Positions 1-5,232 of a stretch of 5,232 nucleotides of DNA are shown here, in pieces. The notes beneath the pieces are model-generated. The model was given only the letters and a program-made list of their open reading frames with translations, had not been told where the DNA came from and made no database searches. Both the position numbers and the translations under genes were made by a program. Origin of the DNA: Pseudomonadota bacterium (lineage in GTDB: Bacteria; Pseudomonadota; Gammaproteobacteria; Burkholderiales; Burkholderiaceae_D); the NCBI GenBank assembly GCA_023391395.1, contig JAEWBA010000093.1, forward strand, positions 1-5,232, read 5' to 3'. Within the stretch, counting starts at the first letter, position 1; every line of letters starts with the position of its first letter.

Positions 1-86
1 TGATCATGGTGATTCTGGGTGTGCTGATCGGCGGCCTGGTGATTGCCATGTATCTGCCGATCTTCAAGCTGGGCGCCGTGGTCTGA
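1..86 (+). CDS. pilC: Type IV pilus assembly platform protein PilC, C-terminal end (partial)
   Basis: The frame beginning at base 3 reads 27 residues to a TGA stop at 84-86 and ends in GGLVIAMYLPIFKLGAVV. A hydrophobic last membrane helix followed by the AMYLPIFKLG tail is what I recognise as the C-terminus of PilC, the GspF-family inner-membrane platform of the type IV pilus. PilC links the cytoplasmic extension and retraction ATPases to pilin addition and removal. GspF proteins of type II secretion end differently (for example in an ILLPIF-like tail), so PilC is the better match, but only this tail can be seen and the rest of the gene lies left of the window. The next gene on this strand is trpS with its own promoter, whereas pilC is commonly followed by the prepilin peptidase gene pilD. 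Confidence 0.8.
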   Translation, partial: IMVILGVLIGGLVIAMYLPIFKLGAVV

Positions 87-134
87 TTGCGGGCGCACTT
101 TCTACAGGGCGCCGCGCTGCCGGGAGACGCCGCC

Positions 135-163
135 TTGACAAGCGGCACCCGAACTGCGAGTAT
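135..163 (+). promoter_or_regulatory. Predicted sigma-70 promoter of the trpS leader
   Basis: A perfect -35 hexamer TTGACA lies at 135-140. With the ideal 17-base spacer, the -10 position is GAGTAT (158-163), which matches TATAAT at only three of six bases. It is directly preceded by TGC (155-157), an extended -10 TGn motif that could compensate. The expected transcription start is about 6-7 bases downstream, at or next to A170, which is the first base of the leader-peptide ATG. The promoter lies after the pilC stop, so trpS need not depend on pilus-operon transcription. The perfect -35, spacing and TGn are direct observations; promoter activity and start site are inferred. Confidence 0.6.
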
Positions 164-169
164 CGCGCC

Positions 170-220
170 ATGTTATTTGTCACCTCACGTCGTCCCTGCC
201 TGAATTGGTGGTTCCGCTGA
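170..220 (+). CDS. Trp-rich leader peptide of the trpS attenuator (16 aa)
   Basis: This short ORF reads MLFVTSRRPCLNWWFR and stops at TGA 218-220. Two adjacent Trp codons (TGG TGG, 206-211) stand two codons before the stop, the pattern of leader peptides such as E. coli TrpL. The ORF lies between a promoter with a perfect -35 box and a terminator-like hairpin, all upstream of a tryptophanyl-tRNA synthetase gene, so a sensor role is much more likely than an independent function. No good Shine-Dalgarno sequence precedes it; the best is GCGAG at 156-160. The predicted transcription start coincides with the ATG, so it may be translated from a leaderless RNA. When charged tRNA-Trp is scarce, a ribosome should pause at 206-211. 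No product beyond this sensing function is proposed. Confidence 0.75.
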   Translation: MLFVTSRRPCLNWWFR

Positions 221-284
221 ACAAGAGCGGCCGCTGAGTGTGATGTGATTCCCATTAACGCCGCCTCTCACGGGCGGCGTTTCT
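206..284 (+). promoter_or_regulatory. Ribosome-mediated transcription attenuator (Trp-sensing) of trpS
   Basis: Three alternative pairings can be drawn by hand. Segment 1:2 is GG-TT-CCGCT (210-218) with AGCGGCC (226-232), seven pairs with a two-base bulge and a 7-base loop, placed around the leader stop codon. Segment 2:3 is GAGCGGC (225-231) with GCCGC-C-TC (260-267), seven pairs with one bulged C; this is the antiterminator. Segment 3:4 is AACGCCGCC (257-265) with GGCGGCGTT (273-281), nine perfect pairs; this is the terminator. A ribosome stalled on the Trp codons at 206-211 would cover segment 1 and leave segment 2 free to capture segment 3, allowing readthrough into trpS. A ribosome reaching the stop at 218-220 would cover segment 2, so 3:4 forms and transcription ends. 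The pairings are seen in the sequence; the mechanism is inferred by analogy with enterobacterial trp and pheST attenuators. Confidence 0.72.
257..284 (+). terminator. Attenuator terminator hairpin upstream of trpS
   Basis: This is a perfect 9-bp GC-rich stem, AACGCCGCC (257-265) with GGCGGCGTT (273-281), and a 7-base loop TCTCACG. It is followed by a short, interrupted T run (TTTCTGTT, counting the last stem bases). It ends about 40 bases before the trpS ATG. The weak T tract suggests termination that is conditional, not absolute, which suits an attenuator. It is too far from pilC, and beyond an intervening promoter, to be only the pilC terminator, though it could also stop readthrough from pilC. 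Confidence 0.7.
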
Positions 285-320
285 GTTGGCGCATCCGCAG
301 GGGCAAGTCCAGGAGTCTCC

Positions 321-1346
321 ATGAGTCAGCCACAGAACGCTTCACAGAATTCCTCCATCATCCTGACCGGCGACCGCCCCACCGGCCCGCTGCATCTCGG
401 TCATTTCGTCGGCAGCCTGCGCAACCGGGTCGCCTACCCGCACCAATACCGGCAATTCATCATGCTGGCCGATGCCCAGGCGCTGACCGACAACATGGAT
501 GACACCGACAAGGTCCATCGCAATGTGGTGGAAGTGGCAATGGACTATCTGGCTGTCGGCATCGACCCGAAGCTCTCGACCATCCTGATCCAGTCGCAGA
601 TTCCCGAGCTGGCCGAGCTGACCTTCTATTACCTGAATCTGGTGACGGTCGCTCGCCTGGAACGCAATCCGACCGTCAAGGAAGAAATCCGGCTGCGCGG
701 CTTCGAACGGGACATTCCGGCCGGCTTCCTGGCCTACCCCGCCAGCCAGGCGGCGGACATCACCGCCTTCAAGGCCGCGCTAGTGCCCGTGGGCGAAGAC
801 CAGATTCCCATGATCGAGCAGACCAATGAGATCGTGCGTCGCTTCAACCGCATCGCCGGCCGCGACATCCTGGTGGAAGCCCAGGCGCTGGTCCCAGAAA
901 TCGGCCGCCTGCCGGGAATCGACGGCAAAGCCAAGATGAGCAAATCGCTCGGCAACACCATCAATCTTGGGGCCAGCGAAGATGAAATCCGCGCCGCGGT
1001 CAAGAAGATCTACACTGATCCGCTGCATCTGCGCGTGGAAGATCCCGGCCACCTCGAAGGCAATGTCGCCTTCCTTTATCTCGACGCCTTCGATCCGGAC
1101 AAGGAGGGCCTGGCGGAACTGAAGGCGCACTACGTGCGTGGCGGCCTGGCCGACAGCCTGGTGAAAAAACGCCTGGAAAACATCTTGCAGGAACTGCTGG
1201 CGCCGATCCGGGAACGGCGGCGCCAATACGAGCAGGACCGCGGCTACATCCTGCAGCTCCTCAAGGAGGGCACCGAGAAGGCGCGCGAAGTCGCGGCCCG
1301 GACAGCGGCTGAAGTGAAGGCAGAACTGGGCTTGCGCTACTTCTGA
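321..1346 (+). CDS. trpS: Tryptophanyl-tRNA synthetase, GDRPTG class (341 aa)
   Basis: This cytoplasmic class Ic synthetase charges tRNA-Trp with tryptophan using ATP. The ATP-binding HIGH motif is HLGH (residues 25-28), preceded by GDRPTG (17-22), and the second motif is a canonical KMSKS (205-209). The 341-residue length is normal for a bacterial TrpRS, with no visible frameshift or truncation. The start at 321 is supported by AGGAG at 311-315, five bases upstream. The segments [36 protein letters not shown] and EKAREVA closely resemble what I remember of streptococcal TrpRS, not the GxQPSG enzymes of Bacillus and E. coli. By eye alignment, Bacillus Gln9 corresponds to Arg19 and His43 to Gln53; both positions are associated with indolmycin sensitivity. 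Upstream lies a Trp-codon attenuator and downstream a strong terminator, so it is probably monocistronic. It may be the only TrpRS or a second one; the window cannot tell. Confidence 0.95.
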   Translation: MSQPQNASQNSSIILTGDRPTGPLHLGHFVGSLRNRVAYPHQYRQFIMLADAQALTDNMDDTDKVHRNVVEVAMDYLAVGIDPKLSTILIQSQIPELAELTFYYLNLVTVARLERNPTVKEEIRLRGFERDIPAGFLAYPASQAADITAFKAALVPVGEDQIPMIEQTNEIVRRFNRIAGRDILVEAQALVPEIGRLPGIDGKAKMSKSLGNTINLGASEDEIRAAVKKIYTDPLHLRVEDPGHLEGNVAFLYLDAFDPDKEGLAELKAHYVRGGLADSLVKKRLENILQELLAPIRERRRQYEQDRGYILQLLKEGTEKAREVAARTAAEVKAELGLRYF

Positions 1347-1370
1347 AGCGGATAGGGTTTTCGATCAGGT

Positions 1371-1406
1371 CAAGGGCCGGACAGCGATCCGGCCCTTGTC
1401 TTTTCT
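1371..1406 (+). terminator. Rho-independent terminator of trpS
   Basis: This is an 11-bp perfect stem, CAAGGGCCGGA (1371-1381) with TCCGGCCCTTG (1388-1398), and a 6-base loop CAGCGA. A T-rich tail, TCTTTTCT, follows at 1399-1406. It starts 25 bases after the trpS stop. The minus-strand side has no T tract directly after the stem, so it is oriented for trpS and not for the convergent chemoreceptor gene. Confidence 0.9.
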
Positions 1407-1556
1407 GTGCGGCGGTGGGCTCGAATAGAAGCACAAACAGGCCCATGTAATGCCGGCACTATTCCGTTGTGGTGAGTGTTGCGGCCGGCGCTATCGACGG
1501 CTGCAGCGGTCAATTGAGCAGTCAACACGCCGGATTGCGTGCAGGCTAGCTCGCGC

Positions 1557-3461
1557 TCAACCCTTGTAGATCCCGCAACCGACCACCATGCCGTCAATCG
1601 CTTCGACGTAGGTGGATTTCGATTCGATCGCTTCGGTGACCGGATTGGCCCAGCGGTAATCGATCCAGCCCTTGCCCTGCTCCTTCGCGACCTCGATGAA
1701 GCGCCGAATGAAGAGCTGGCCGTCCGCATCCTTGGCGTCGAACATCGCCTTGCCGATCAGCTTCGTATTGTCGCCATGTGCAAGGCAAACGCCATTCATA
1801 TCGATAAGGTTGATGTACAGGTCGCGCTGGCGAAATTCCGGCAAAGGCGTGCTGAATGCCGCAATCGCCTGTTCGCGGCCGTGGGTTCTGATGTAGGCCA
1901 CCGCCCGCTGCACCATGTCCACCGCCTCGGAGCTGTTTTCCGCCAGCCGGAAGGCACTCACCGCGCGCTCCAGGGCATCGGCCTGATGGCGTAGGCTTTC
2001 GGCTGCCTCCGCCGCCTGCTGCACCATGCCCGCATTCTCCTGCGTCATGCGGTCCATCTGTGCAATCGCCTGGTTGACCTGCGCGATTCCCGCGCTCTGC
2101 TCCCTGCTCGCTTCCGCGATCTCGTTCATCAGACCCGCCACGTGCTGCACCGAGGACACGATTTCGCTCATGGCCTCGCCCACTTCATCGACCAGTTCAT
2201 TGCCGGCATCGACTTGGCTCACCGAGCTTCCGATCAGCCCCTTGATTTCCCGGGCCGCGCCCGCTGCCCGCTGGGCCAGGCTGCGCACCTCTGCGGCGAC
2301 GACGGCGAAACCGCGGCCATGTTCGCCGGCACGCGCGGCTTCCACCGCCGCGTTCAGGGCCAGGATATTGGTCTGGAATGCAATGCCGTCGATGACGCCG
2401 ATGATGTCGACAATGCGGCGCGAGCTGTCTTTGATTGCGCCCATGGTTTCGACCATGCGTCCCGCCACCTGGCCACCGCGCTGGGCGACCTCGCTGGCAG
2501 CGCCGACCAGCCGACTGGCCTCATTGGCATTGTCAGCGTTGTGCTTGACGGTGGAAGCCAATTCTTCAATCGAACTGGCGGTCTCTTCCAGCGACCCCGC
2601 CTGCGACTCGGTACGCGCCGCCAGATGAGAATTGCCTTCGGCAATGGACCTGGAGGCGGCCGTGATGGCGTCGGTGCCGCCGCGCACCTCGCTGACGATC
2701 TTCAGCAGGCTGTCATTCATGTGCTTCAAGGCATGCAGAAGCTCACTGATCTCGTCCTTGCCTTCTATTTTTGGATGAGAAGAAAGGTCGCCGACGGCTA
2801 CACGTTTGGCGATCGAAATGGTGGCAACCAGCGGCCGGGTGATGCTGCGATTAAGCAGCCATCCCAGCACGGCAATAAGGATCGCGGCGGCTCCTCCCAA
2901 TCCCAGGAGCCACAGCACAGTGCCGGAATCGGCGCGCCGCGTCTCATCGAGAAGCGCATTGGCGGCATCCTGTTGGAGTGCCTGCAGTTGATCGAATTGC
3001 TTGGTGAGCTCGGCATTCATGGCCGTCAGGCGGCCAACCCCAGAAGAAGCATCGCCGGGAGCACCGCTGGCGGCAGCGGCGGCCGACCATTCCGCGACGG
3101 CGGCACGCGCTTGCTGCTCGAGCGCACTGATATTGGCGAGAATGGCGGTCTCGTTCGCCGACAATCCGCTGGCTTCGAGCCGCTTTCGGATATCGGCGGC
3201 ACGCGCCGCAGCCGTGCTCGCCGGCTGCGCTCCGCCCTGCAGAATGGAGGCTTGCAAGGCCAGGCTGTTTTCGAGATGCGCAGCCTTCCATTCGCCGATC
3301 AGGGTGGCCTTGTCGCGGGCTGATTGCAAGCCGTGCGCGATGCGGTCTCTGCTTTTCAGATGCAGCACATGCGATAGCGCGAGGCTGAGCGCCAGCGCGG
3401 CGAACACGATGAAAAAGGCTCCCGCCACCCTGGCGCCGATGCGCACGTTCCGCAAACTCAT
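1557..3461 (-). CDS. Methyl-accepting chemotaxis protein with C-terminal cytoplasmic Cache domain (634 aa)
   Basis: This is a chemoreceptor that should couple through CheW to the CheA kinase. Domains in order are TM1 (about 11-31), a periplasmic helical ligand-binding region (about 33-180, four-helix-bundle-like), TM2 (about 182-203), HAMP (about 204-256) and the MCP signalling coiled coil (about 260-500). The hairpin tip near 357-385 contains [20 protein letters not shown], the conserved CheA/CheW-contact motif. Likely methylation helices include [11 protein letters not shown] (291-301). After the signalling domain comes a complete single-Cache-like domain (about 512-632) with [27 protein letters not shown] and VVGCGIYK. 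No membrane helix follows TM2, so this second sensor should be cytoplasmic. The only two cysteines, 559 and 629, are both in it. There is no NWETF-type CheR tether. The start at 3461 is backed by an AGGGGAG ribosome-binding site (3473-3467), and a sigma-28 promoter lies about 100 bases upstream. The ligands are unknown. Confidence 0.95.
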   Translation of the reverse strand: MSLRNVRIGARVAGAFFIVFAALALSLALSHVLHLKSRDRIAHGLQSARDKATLIGEWKAAHLENSLALQASILQGGAQPASTAAARAADIRKRLEASGLSANETAILANISALEQQARAAVAEWSAAAAASGAPGDASSGVGRLTAMNAELTKQFDQLQALQQDAANALLDETRRADSGTVLWLLGLGGAAAILIAVLGWLLNRSITRPLVATISIAKRVAVGDLSSHPKIEGKDEISELLHALKHMNDSLLKIVSEVRGGTDAITAASRSIAEGNSHLAARTESQAGSLEETASSIEELASTVKHNADNANEASRLVGAASEVAQRGGQVAGRMVETMGAIKDSSRRIVDIIGVIDGIAFQTNILALNAAVEAARAGEHGRGFAVVAAEVRSLAQRAAGAAREIKGLIGSSVSQVDAGNELVDEVGEAMSEIVSSVQHVAGLMNEIAEASREQSAGIAQVNQAIAQMDRMTQENAGMVQQAAEAAESLRHQADALERAVSAFRLAENSSEAVDMVQRAVAYIRTHGREQAIAAFSTPLPEFRQRDLYINLIDMNGVCLAHGDNTKLIGKAMFDAKDADGQLFIRRFIEVAKEQGKGWIDYRWANPVTEAIESKSTYVEAIDGMVVGCGIYKG

Positions 3462-3482
3462 GATCTCTCCCCTGCAAGCTCC

Positions 3483-3522
3483 CGCGTACGGACCGGTGTA
3501 TGTCGAGGGTCCTGCATACGCG
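3483..3522 (-). other. Nested inverted repeat in the chemoreceptor mRNA leader
   Basis: The outer arms are CGCGTA (3483-3488) and TACGCG (3517-3522), and the inner arms are GGACC (3490-3494) and GGTCC (3508-3512). They are separated by one unpaired base on one side and four on the other. The element lies between the predicted sigma-28 transcription start and the ribosome-binding site, so it would fold in the 5' untranslated RNA. It could be an RNA stability or translation control element, or chance in GC-rich DNA. I see no T tract that would make it a terminator. Confidence 0.35.
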
Positions 3523-3568
3523 TCCGCCGCTGCGCATACCAGCGCAAGGCGAAGGATGAATTCGTAAG

Positions 3569-3595
3569 TTAGCGGCCGAGCGCCCTGAAACTTTA
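3569..3595 (-). promoter_or_regulatory. Sigma-28 (FliA) flagellar-class promoter of the chemoreceptor gene
   Basis: Read on the minus strand, TAAAGTTT (3595-3588) is followed by exactly 11 bases and then GCCGCTAA (3576-3569). The enterobacterial FliA consensus is TAAAGTTT-N11-GCCGATAA, so the match is 15 of 16 conserved bases with exact spacing. Transcription should start near 3562 and give an untranslated leader of about 100 bases before the ATG at 3461. This places the chemoreceptor in the late flagellar/chemotaxis regulon and implies a flagellated host. Confidence 0.9.
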
Positions 3596-3761
3596 GTAAG
3601 GGAAACTACCTGCTTGCCGCAATTTTTTGCCAACCGCCTTCCAGCTTGCCGGGAATTTCCGCTCTCCTGAAAGACCGCGCGAATCAGCGCGCGCGGCACC
3701 GTCAGGACACCCTGACAAGAACATCCAATGACGGAAGTAACAGAGCCGGAAAACTTGCAGC
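3596..3761. other. Intergenic stretch with two small inverted repeats, no gene
   Basis: No coding potential convincing enough to report is seen between the sigma-28 promoter and the livF terminator. The stretch holds CCGCGCG (3675-3681) pairing with CGCGCGG (3690-3696), and GTCAGG (3701-3706) pairing with CCTGAC (3711-3716) around a 4-base loop. Neither is followed by a T run on either strand. They could be protein-binding palindromes or minor RNA structures; nothing ties them to a function. Confidence 0.3.
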
Positions 3762-3797
3762 CAGAAGGAAGCCGCACTCCAGATGTCGGAGTGCGGC
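3762..3797 (-). terminator. Rho-independent terminator of the livGF operon
   Basis: On the minus strand, GCCGCACTCC (3797-3788) pairs perfectly with GGAGTGCGGC (3780-3771), a 10-bp stem with a 7-base loop GACATCT. A pyrimidine-rich tail TTCCTTCT follows (3770-3763). The stem begins nine bases after the livF stop codon, a typical distance for an operon end, and suggests that livF is the last gene of its transcript. Confidence 0.85.
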
Positions 3798-3806
3798 GCT
3801 CCTGTA

Positions 3807-4565
3807 CTACATGCCCAGGTAAGCGCTCTTCACCTGTTCGTTGTCGAGCAGCTCTGGGCCGGGGCCGGACAAAGCGATGGTGCCAGTTTCAATGACGTAG
3901 CCGATGTCCGCGATCGACAAGGCGGCGTGCGCATTCTGCTCGACCAGCAGGATCGTGATGCCCTGGGCCTTCAAGGTCTTGACGATGCGGAAGATCTCTT
4001 CCACCAGCAGCGGCGCCAGGCCCATGCTAGGCTCGTCGAGCAGCAGCAGGCGCGGACGGCCCATCAACGCACGCGCCATCGCCAGCATCTGTTGCTGGCC
4101 GCCGGACAGCGTGCCTGCCGGAAGCTCGCGCTTTTCCTTCAGGATCGGGAACAGCGCGTACATCTTTTCGACATCGTCGTCGATGTCCTTCTTCGGCCGC
4201 GTGAACGCGCCCAGGCGCAGGTTGTCCTCGATCGACATGGGACCGAACACCTGCCGCCCTTCCGGCACCTGGCAAATGCCGGAGCGCACCCGCCTGTCCG
4301 GGCTCATGTTGGTGATGTCGGAGGAATACAGCTGGATGCTGCCGCCGCTTGCCGGCTGCACACCGGAGATGGTGCGCAGGAGCGTGGTCTTGCCGGCGCC
4401 ATTGGCGCCGACCAGCGCCACCAATTGACCTTCGCCGACCGTGATGTCGATGCCGTGCAAGGCCTGGATGCGGCCGTAGTGGCTGGTCAGTCCCTTAGTC
4501 GCCAGCACCGTGGCAGGCGCGCTCCCCTGCGCGCTTTGCGTGGCCGTGTTGTTATGAGCTTGCAT
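3807..4565 (-). CDS. livF: Branched-chain amino acid-type ABC transporter ATPase LivF (252 aa)
   Basis: This is one of the two cytoplasmic ATPases that power an importer of the hydrophobic amino acid (HAAT) family, normally paired with LivG, the permeases LivH and LivM, and a periplasmic binding protein. Walker A is GANGAGKT (53-60), the Q-loop is at Q99 within CQVPEGRQVF, the ABC signature is LSGGQQQ (153-159), and Walker B is LLLLDEP (173-179) with catalytic Glu178. The switch position reads VEQN (Gln210) where other ABC ATPases have His, as is common in LivF. I chose the ATG at 4565 because GAGGAGA (4577-4571) sits five bases upstream. A longer frame from 4661 would overlap livG and has no such support. 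The gene starts 10 bases after the livG stop, and its ribosome-binding site overlaps that stop codon, suggesting translational coupling. The N-terminal 20 residues are a low-complexity extension before the conserved fold. Substrate is inferred only from the family; other HAAT systems carry amides or urea. Confidence 0.92.
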   Translation of the reverse strand: MQAHNNTATQSAQGSAPATVLATKGLTSHYGRIQALHGIDITVGEGQLVALVGANGAGKTTLLRTISGVQPASGGSIQLYSSDITNMSPDRRVRSGICQVPEGRQVFGPMSIEDNLRLGAFTRPKKDIDDDVEKMYALFPILKEKRELPAGTLSGGQQQMLAMARALMGRPRLLLLDEPSMGLAPLLVEEIFRIVKTLKAQGITILLVEQNAHAALSIADIGYVIETGTIALSGPGPELLDNEQVKSAYLGM

Positions 4566-4575
4566 TCGATTCTCC

Positions 4576-5232
4576 TCAGGCGGCCGCGCCCAGATAGGCG
4601 GCGATGACGTCTGGATTGGCGCGCACTTCTGCCGGTGTGCCCTCGGCGAGCTTGCGGCCATAGTCCAGCACCGTGATGTGGTTGGACAGGTTCATCACCA
4701 GCTTCATGTCATGTTCGACCAACACCACCGTCACGCCGGATTGCGCCACCTTGCGGATCAGCGCCTCGATCTCGCCGGTTTCCGTGTGGTTCAGGCCCGC
4801 GGCCGGTTCGTCGAGCAGCAGGATCCTCGGCTTGGCGGCAAGCGCGCGTGCGATCTCGAGCCGCTTCAAGGCGCCATAAGGCATCTGGCTGGCTTCGTAA
4901 CCGATGTACTTGCCGACCCCGACGAATTCCATCAGTTCGGCCGCCTCTTCGCGGCAATCATGGTCGGCGCGGCGCAAGCCGGGCAGACGCAGCATGGCGG
5001 CGAGCAGGTTCTGGCTCAGGCGCAGGTGCGCGCCTACCATCACGTTCTCGATGGCGCTCATGTTCATGCAGATCTGCAGGTTCTGGAAGGTGCGGCTCAT
5101 GCCGCGCCGTGCCAGCTCGTCCGGCGACTTGCCGCCCACGTTCTCGCCCTCGAATACGATCTCGCCGCTGGTCGGCGTGTAGACGCCGGTCACGAGATTG
5201 AACAGAGTCGTCTTGCCGGCGCCGTTGGGGCC
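4576..5232 (-). CDS. livG: Branched-chain amino acid-type ABC transporter ATPase LivG (partial, 5' end off the window)
   Basis: The last 218 residues are visible; a full LivG is about 255-265, so roughly 40 N-terminal residues lie beyond the right edge. The frame is open to 5232 and enters at Walker A, GPNGAGKT (visible residues 1-8). It then shows the Q-loop SRTFQN (Gln50), the signature region MPYGALKRLEIARAL (117-131), Walker B ILLLDEP (137-143) and switch His174 in VEHDM. It ends with the LivG-like HITVLDYGRKLAEGTPAEV and AYLGAAA. The signature replaces LSGGQ with MPYGA, a LivG-type variant (often LSYGxQR or LPYGxQR), so it is not a sign of damage. The GTG at 5193 is internal and not the true start. 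LivG forms the ATPase heterodimer with LivF, encoded immediately downstream in the same operon; the permease genes are probably upstream, outside the window. Confidence 0.93.
   Translation of the reverse strand, partial: GPNGAGKTTLFNLVTGVYTPTSGEIVFEGENVGGKSPDELARRGMSRTFQNLQICMNMSAIENVMVGAHLRLSQNLLAAMLRLPGLRRADHDCREEAAELMEFVGVGKYIGYEASQMPYGALKRLEIARALAAKPRILLLDEPAAGLNHTETGEIEALIRKVAQSGVTVVLVEHDMKLVMNLSNHITVLDYGRKLAEGTPAEVRANPDVIAAYLGAAA

Noticed and set aside
92..113. Inverted repeat GGCGC...GCGCC just after the pilC stop as a pilC terminator
   Set aside because: Five base pairs, an 11-base loop and no following T run; not convincing.
1526..1541. Small hairpin CACGC-cggatt-GCGTG 16-31 bases downstream of the chemoreceptor stop codon, possible terminator on the minus strand
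   Set aside because: Only five base pairs, and the minus-strand sequence after it (TTGACTGCT) has no T run; too weak to call.
2142..3323. A 393-codon open frame on the plus strand opposite the chemoreceptor gene
   Set aside because: It lies wholly antisense to the well-supported chemoreceptor, has no recognisable motif, and long shadow frames are expected in GC-rich coding DNA.
2944..3777. A 277-codon minus-strand frame covering the chemoreceptor promoter and N-terminal region
   Set aside because: It overlaps the real receptor in another frame and runs through the sigma-28 promoter and leader; the Arg-rich composition is typical of a shadow frame.
3783..4607. A 274-codon open frame on the plus strand across livF
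   Set aside because: It is antisense to a complete LivF with all ABC motifs, and its own sequence is Arg/Gln/His-rich and unlike any known family; a shadow frame.
4566..4661. Longer LivF start at 4661 giving 284 residues
   Set aside because: The extra 32 residues overlap livG coding sequence, and the ATG at 4565 has a strong GAGGAGA site at ideal spacing.
4834..4885. LivG signature reads MPYGA in place of LSGGQ, which could suggest an inactive ATPase
   Set aside because: LivG proteins normally have a variant signature of the LSYG/LPYG type followed by RLEIARAL, and Walker A, Walker B and the switch His are all intact.

Overview
The window looks like chromosomal DNA of a betaproteobacterium, most likely Burkholderiales and possibly Oxalobacteraceae. 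This is inferred from high GC, a PilC-type C-terminus, a Tsr/Tar-like chemoreceptor with a flagellar sigma-28 promoter, and a Liv-type ABC cassette. No rRNA, tRNA, CRISPR array, insertion sequence or phage gene is visible.

Layout. Positions 1-86 hold the 3' end of a type IV pilus inner-membrane platform gene (pilC, + strand). Positions 87-320 are a regulatory leader. A promoter with a perfect TTGACA drives a 16-codon leader peptide (170-220) that carries two adjacent Trp codons just before its stop. It is followed by mutually exclusive RNA pairings that end in a GC-rich terminator (257-281). Together these form a Trp-codon ribosome-mediated attenuator in front of trpS (321-1346, + strand), which ends in a strong rho-independent terminator (1371-1406). 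Positions 1407-1556 separate convergent genes and hold nothing I can support. A 634-residue methyl-accepting chemotaxis protein lies on the minus strand (3461-1557). It has a Cache sensor domain at its C-terminus, on the cytoplasmic side, and a near-perfect sigma-28 promoter (3595-3569). Positions 3596-3761 hold only small inverted repeats. From 3771 to the right edge, on the minus strand, lie a terminator, livF (4565-3807) and the 5'-truncated livG (5232-4576). These are the two ATPase subunits of a branched-chain-amino-acid-type ABC importer, arranged livG-livF with a 10-base gap.

Most interesting point. The trpS product belongs to the GDRPTG / HLGH / KMSKS class best known to me from streptococci, not to the GxQPSG class. 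At two positions linked to indolmycin sensitivity in other TrpRS enzymes (Gln9 and His43 of the Bacillus enzyme) it appears to carry Arg19 and Gln53. A Trp attenuator in front of such an enzyme suggests a self-inducing circuit. Loss of charged tRNA-Trp, through starvation or an inhibitor of a sensitive TrpRS, would stall the ribosome on the two Trp codons, prevent termination and switch on a tolerant TrpRS. The leader peptide may also be translated from a leaderless transcript, because the predicted transcription start falls at its AUG.
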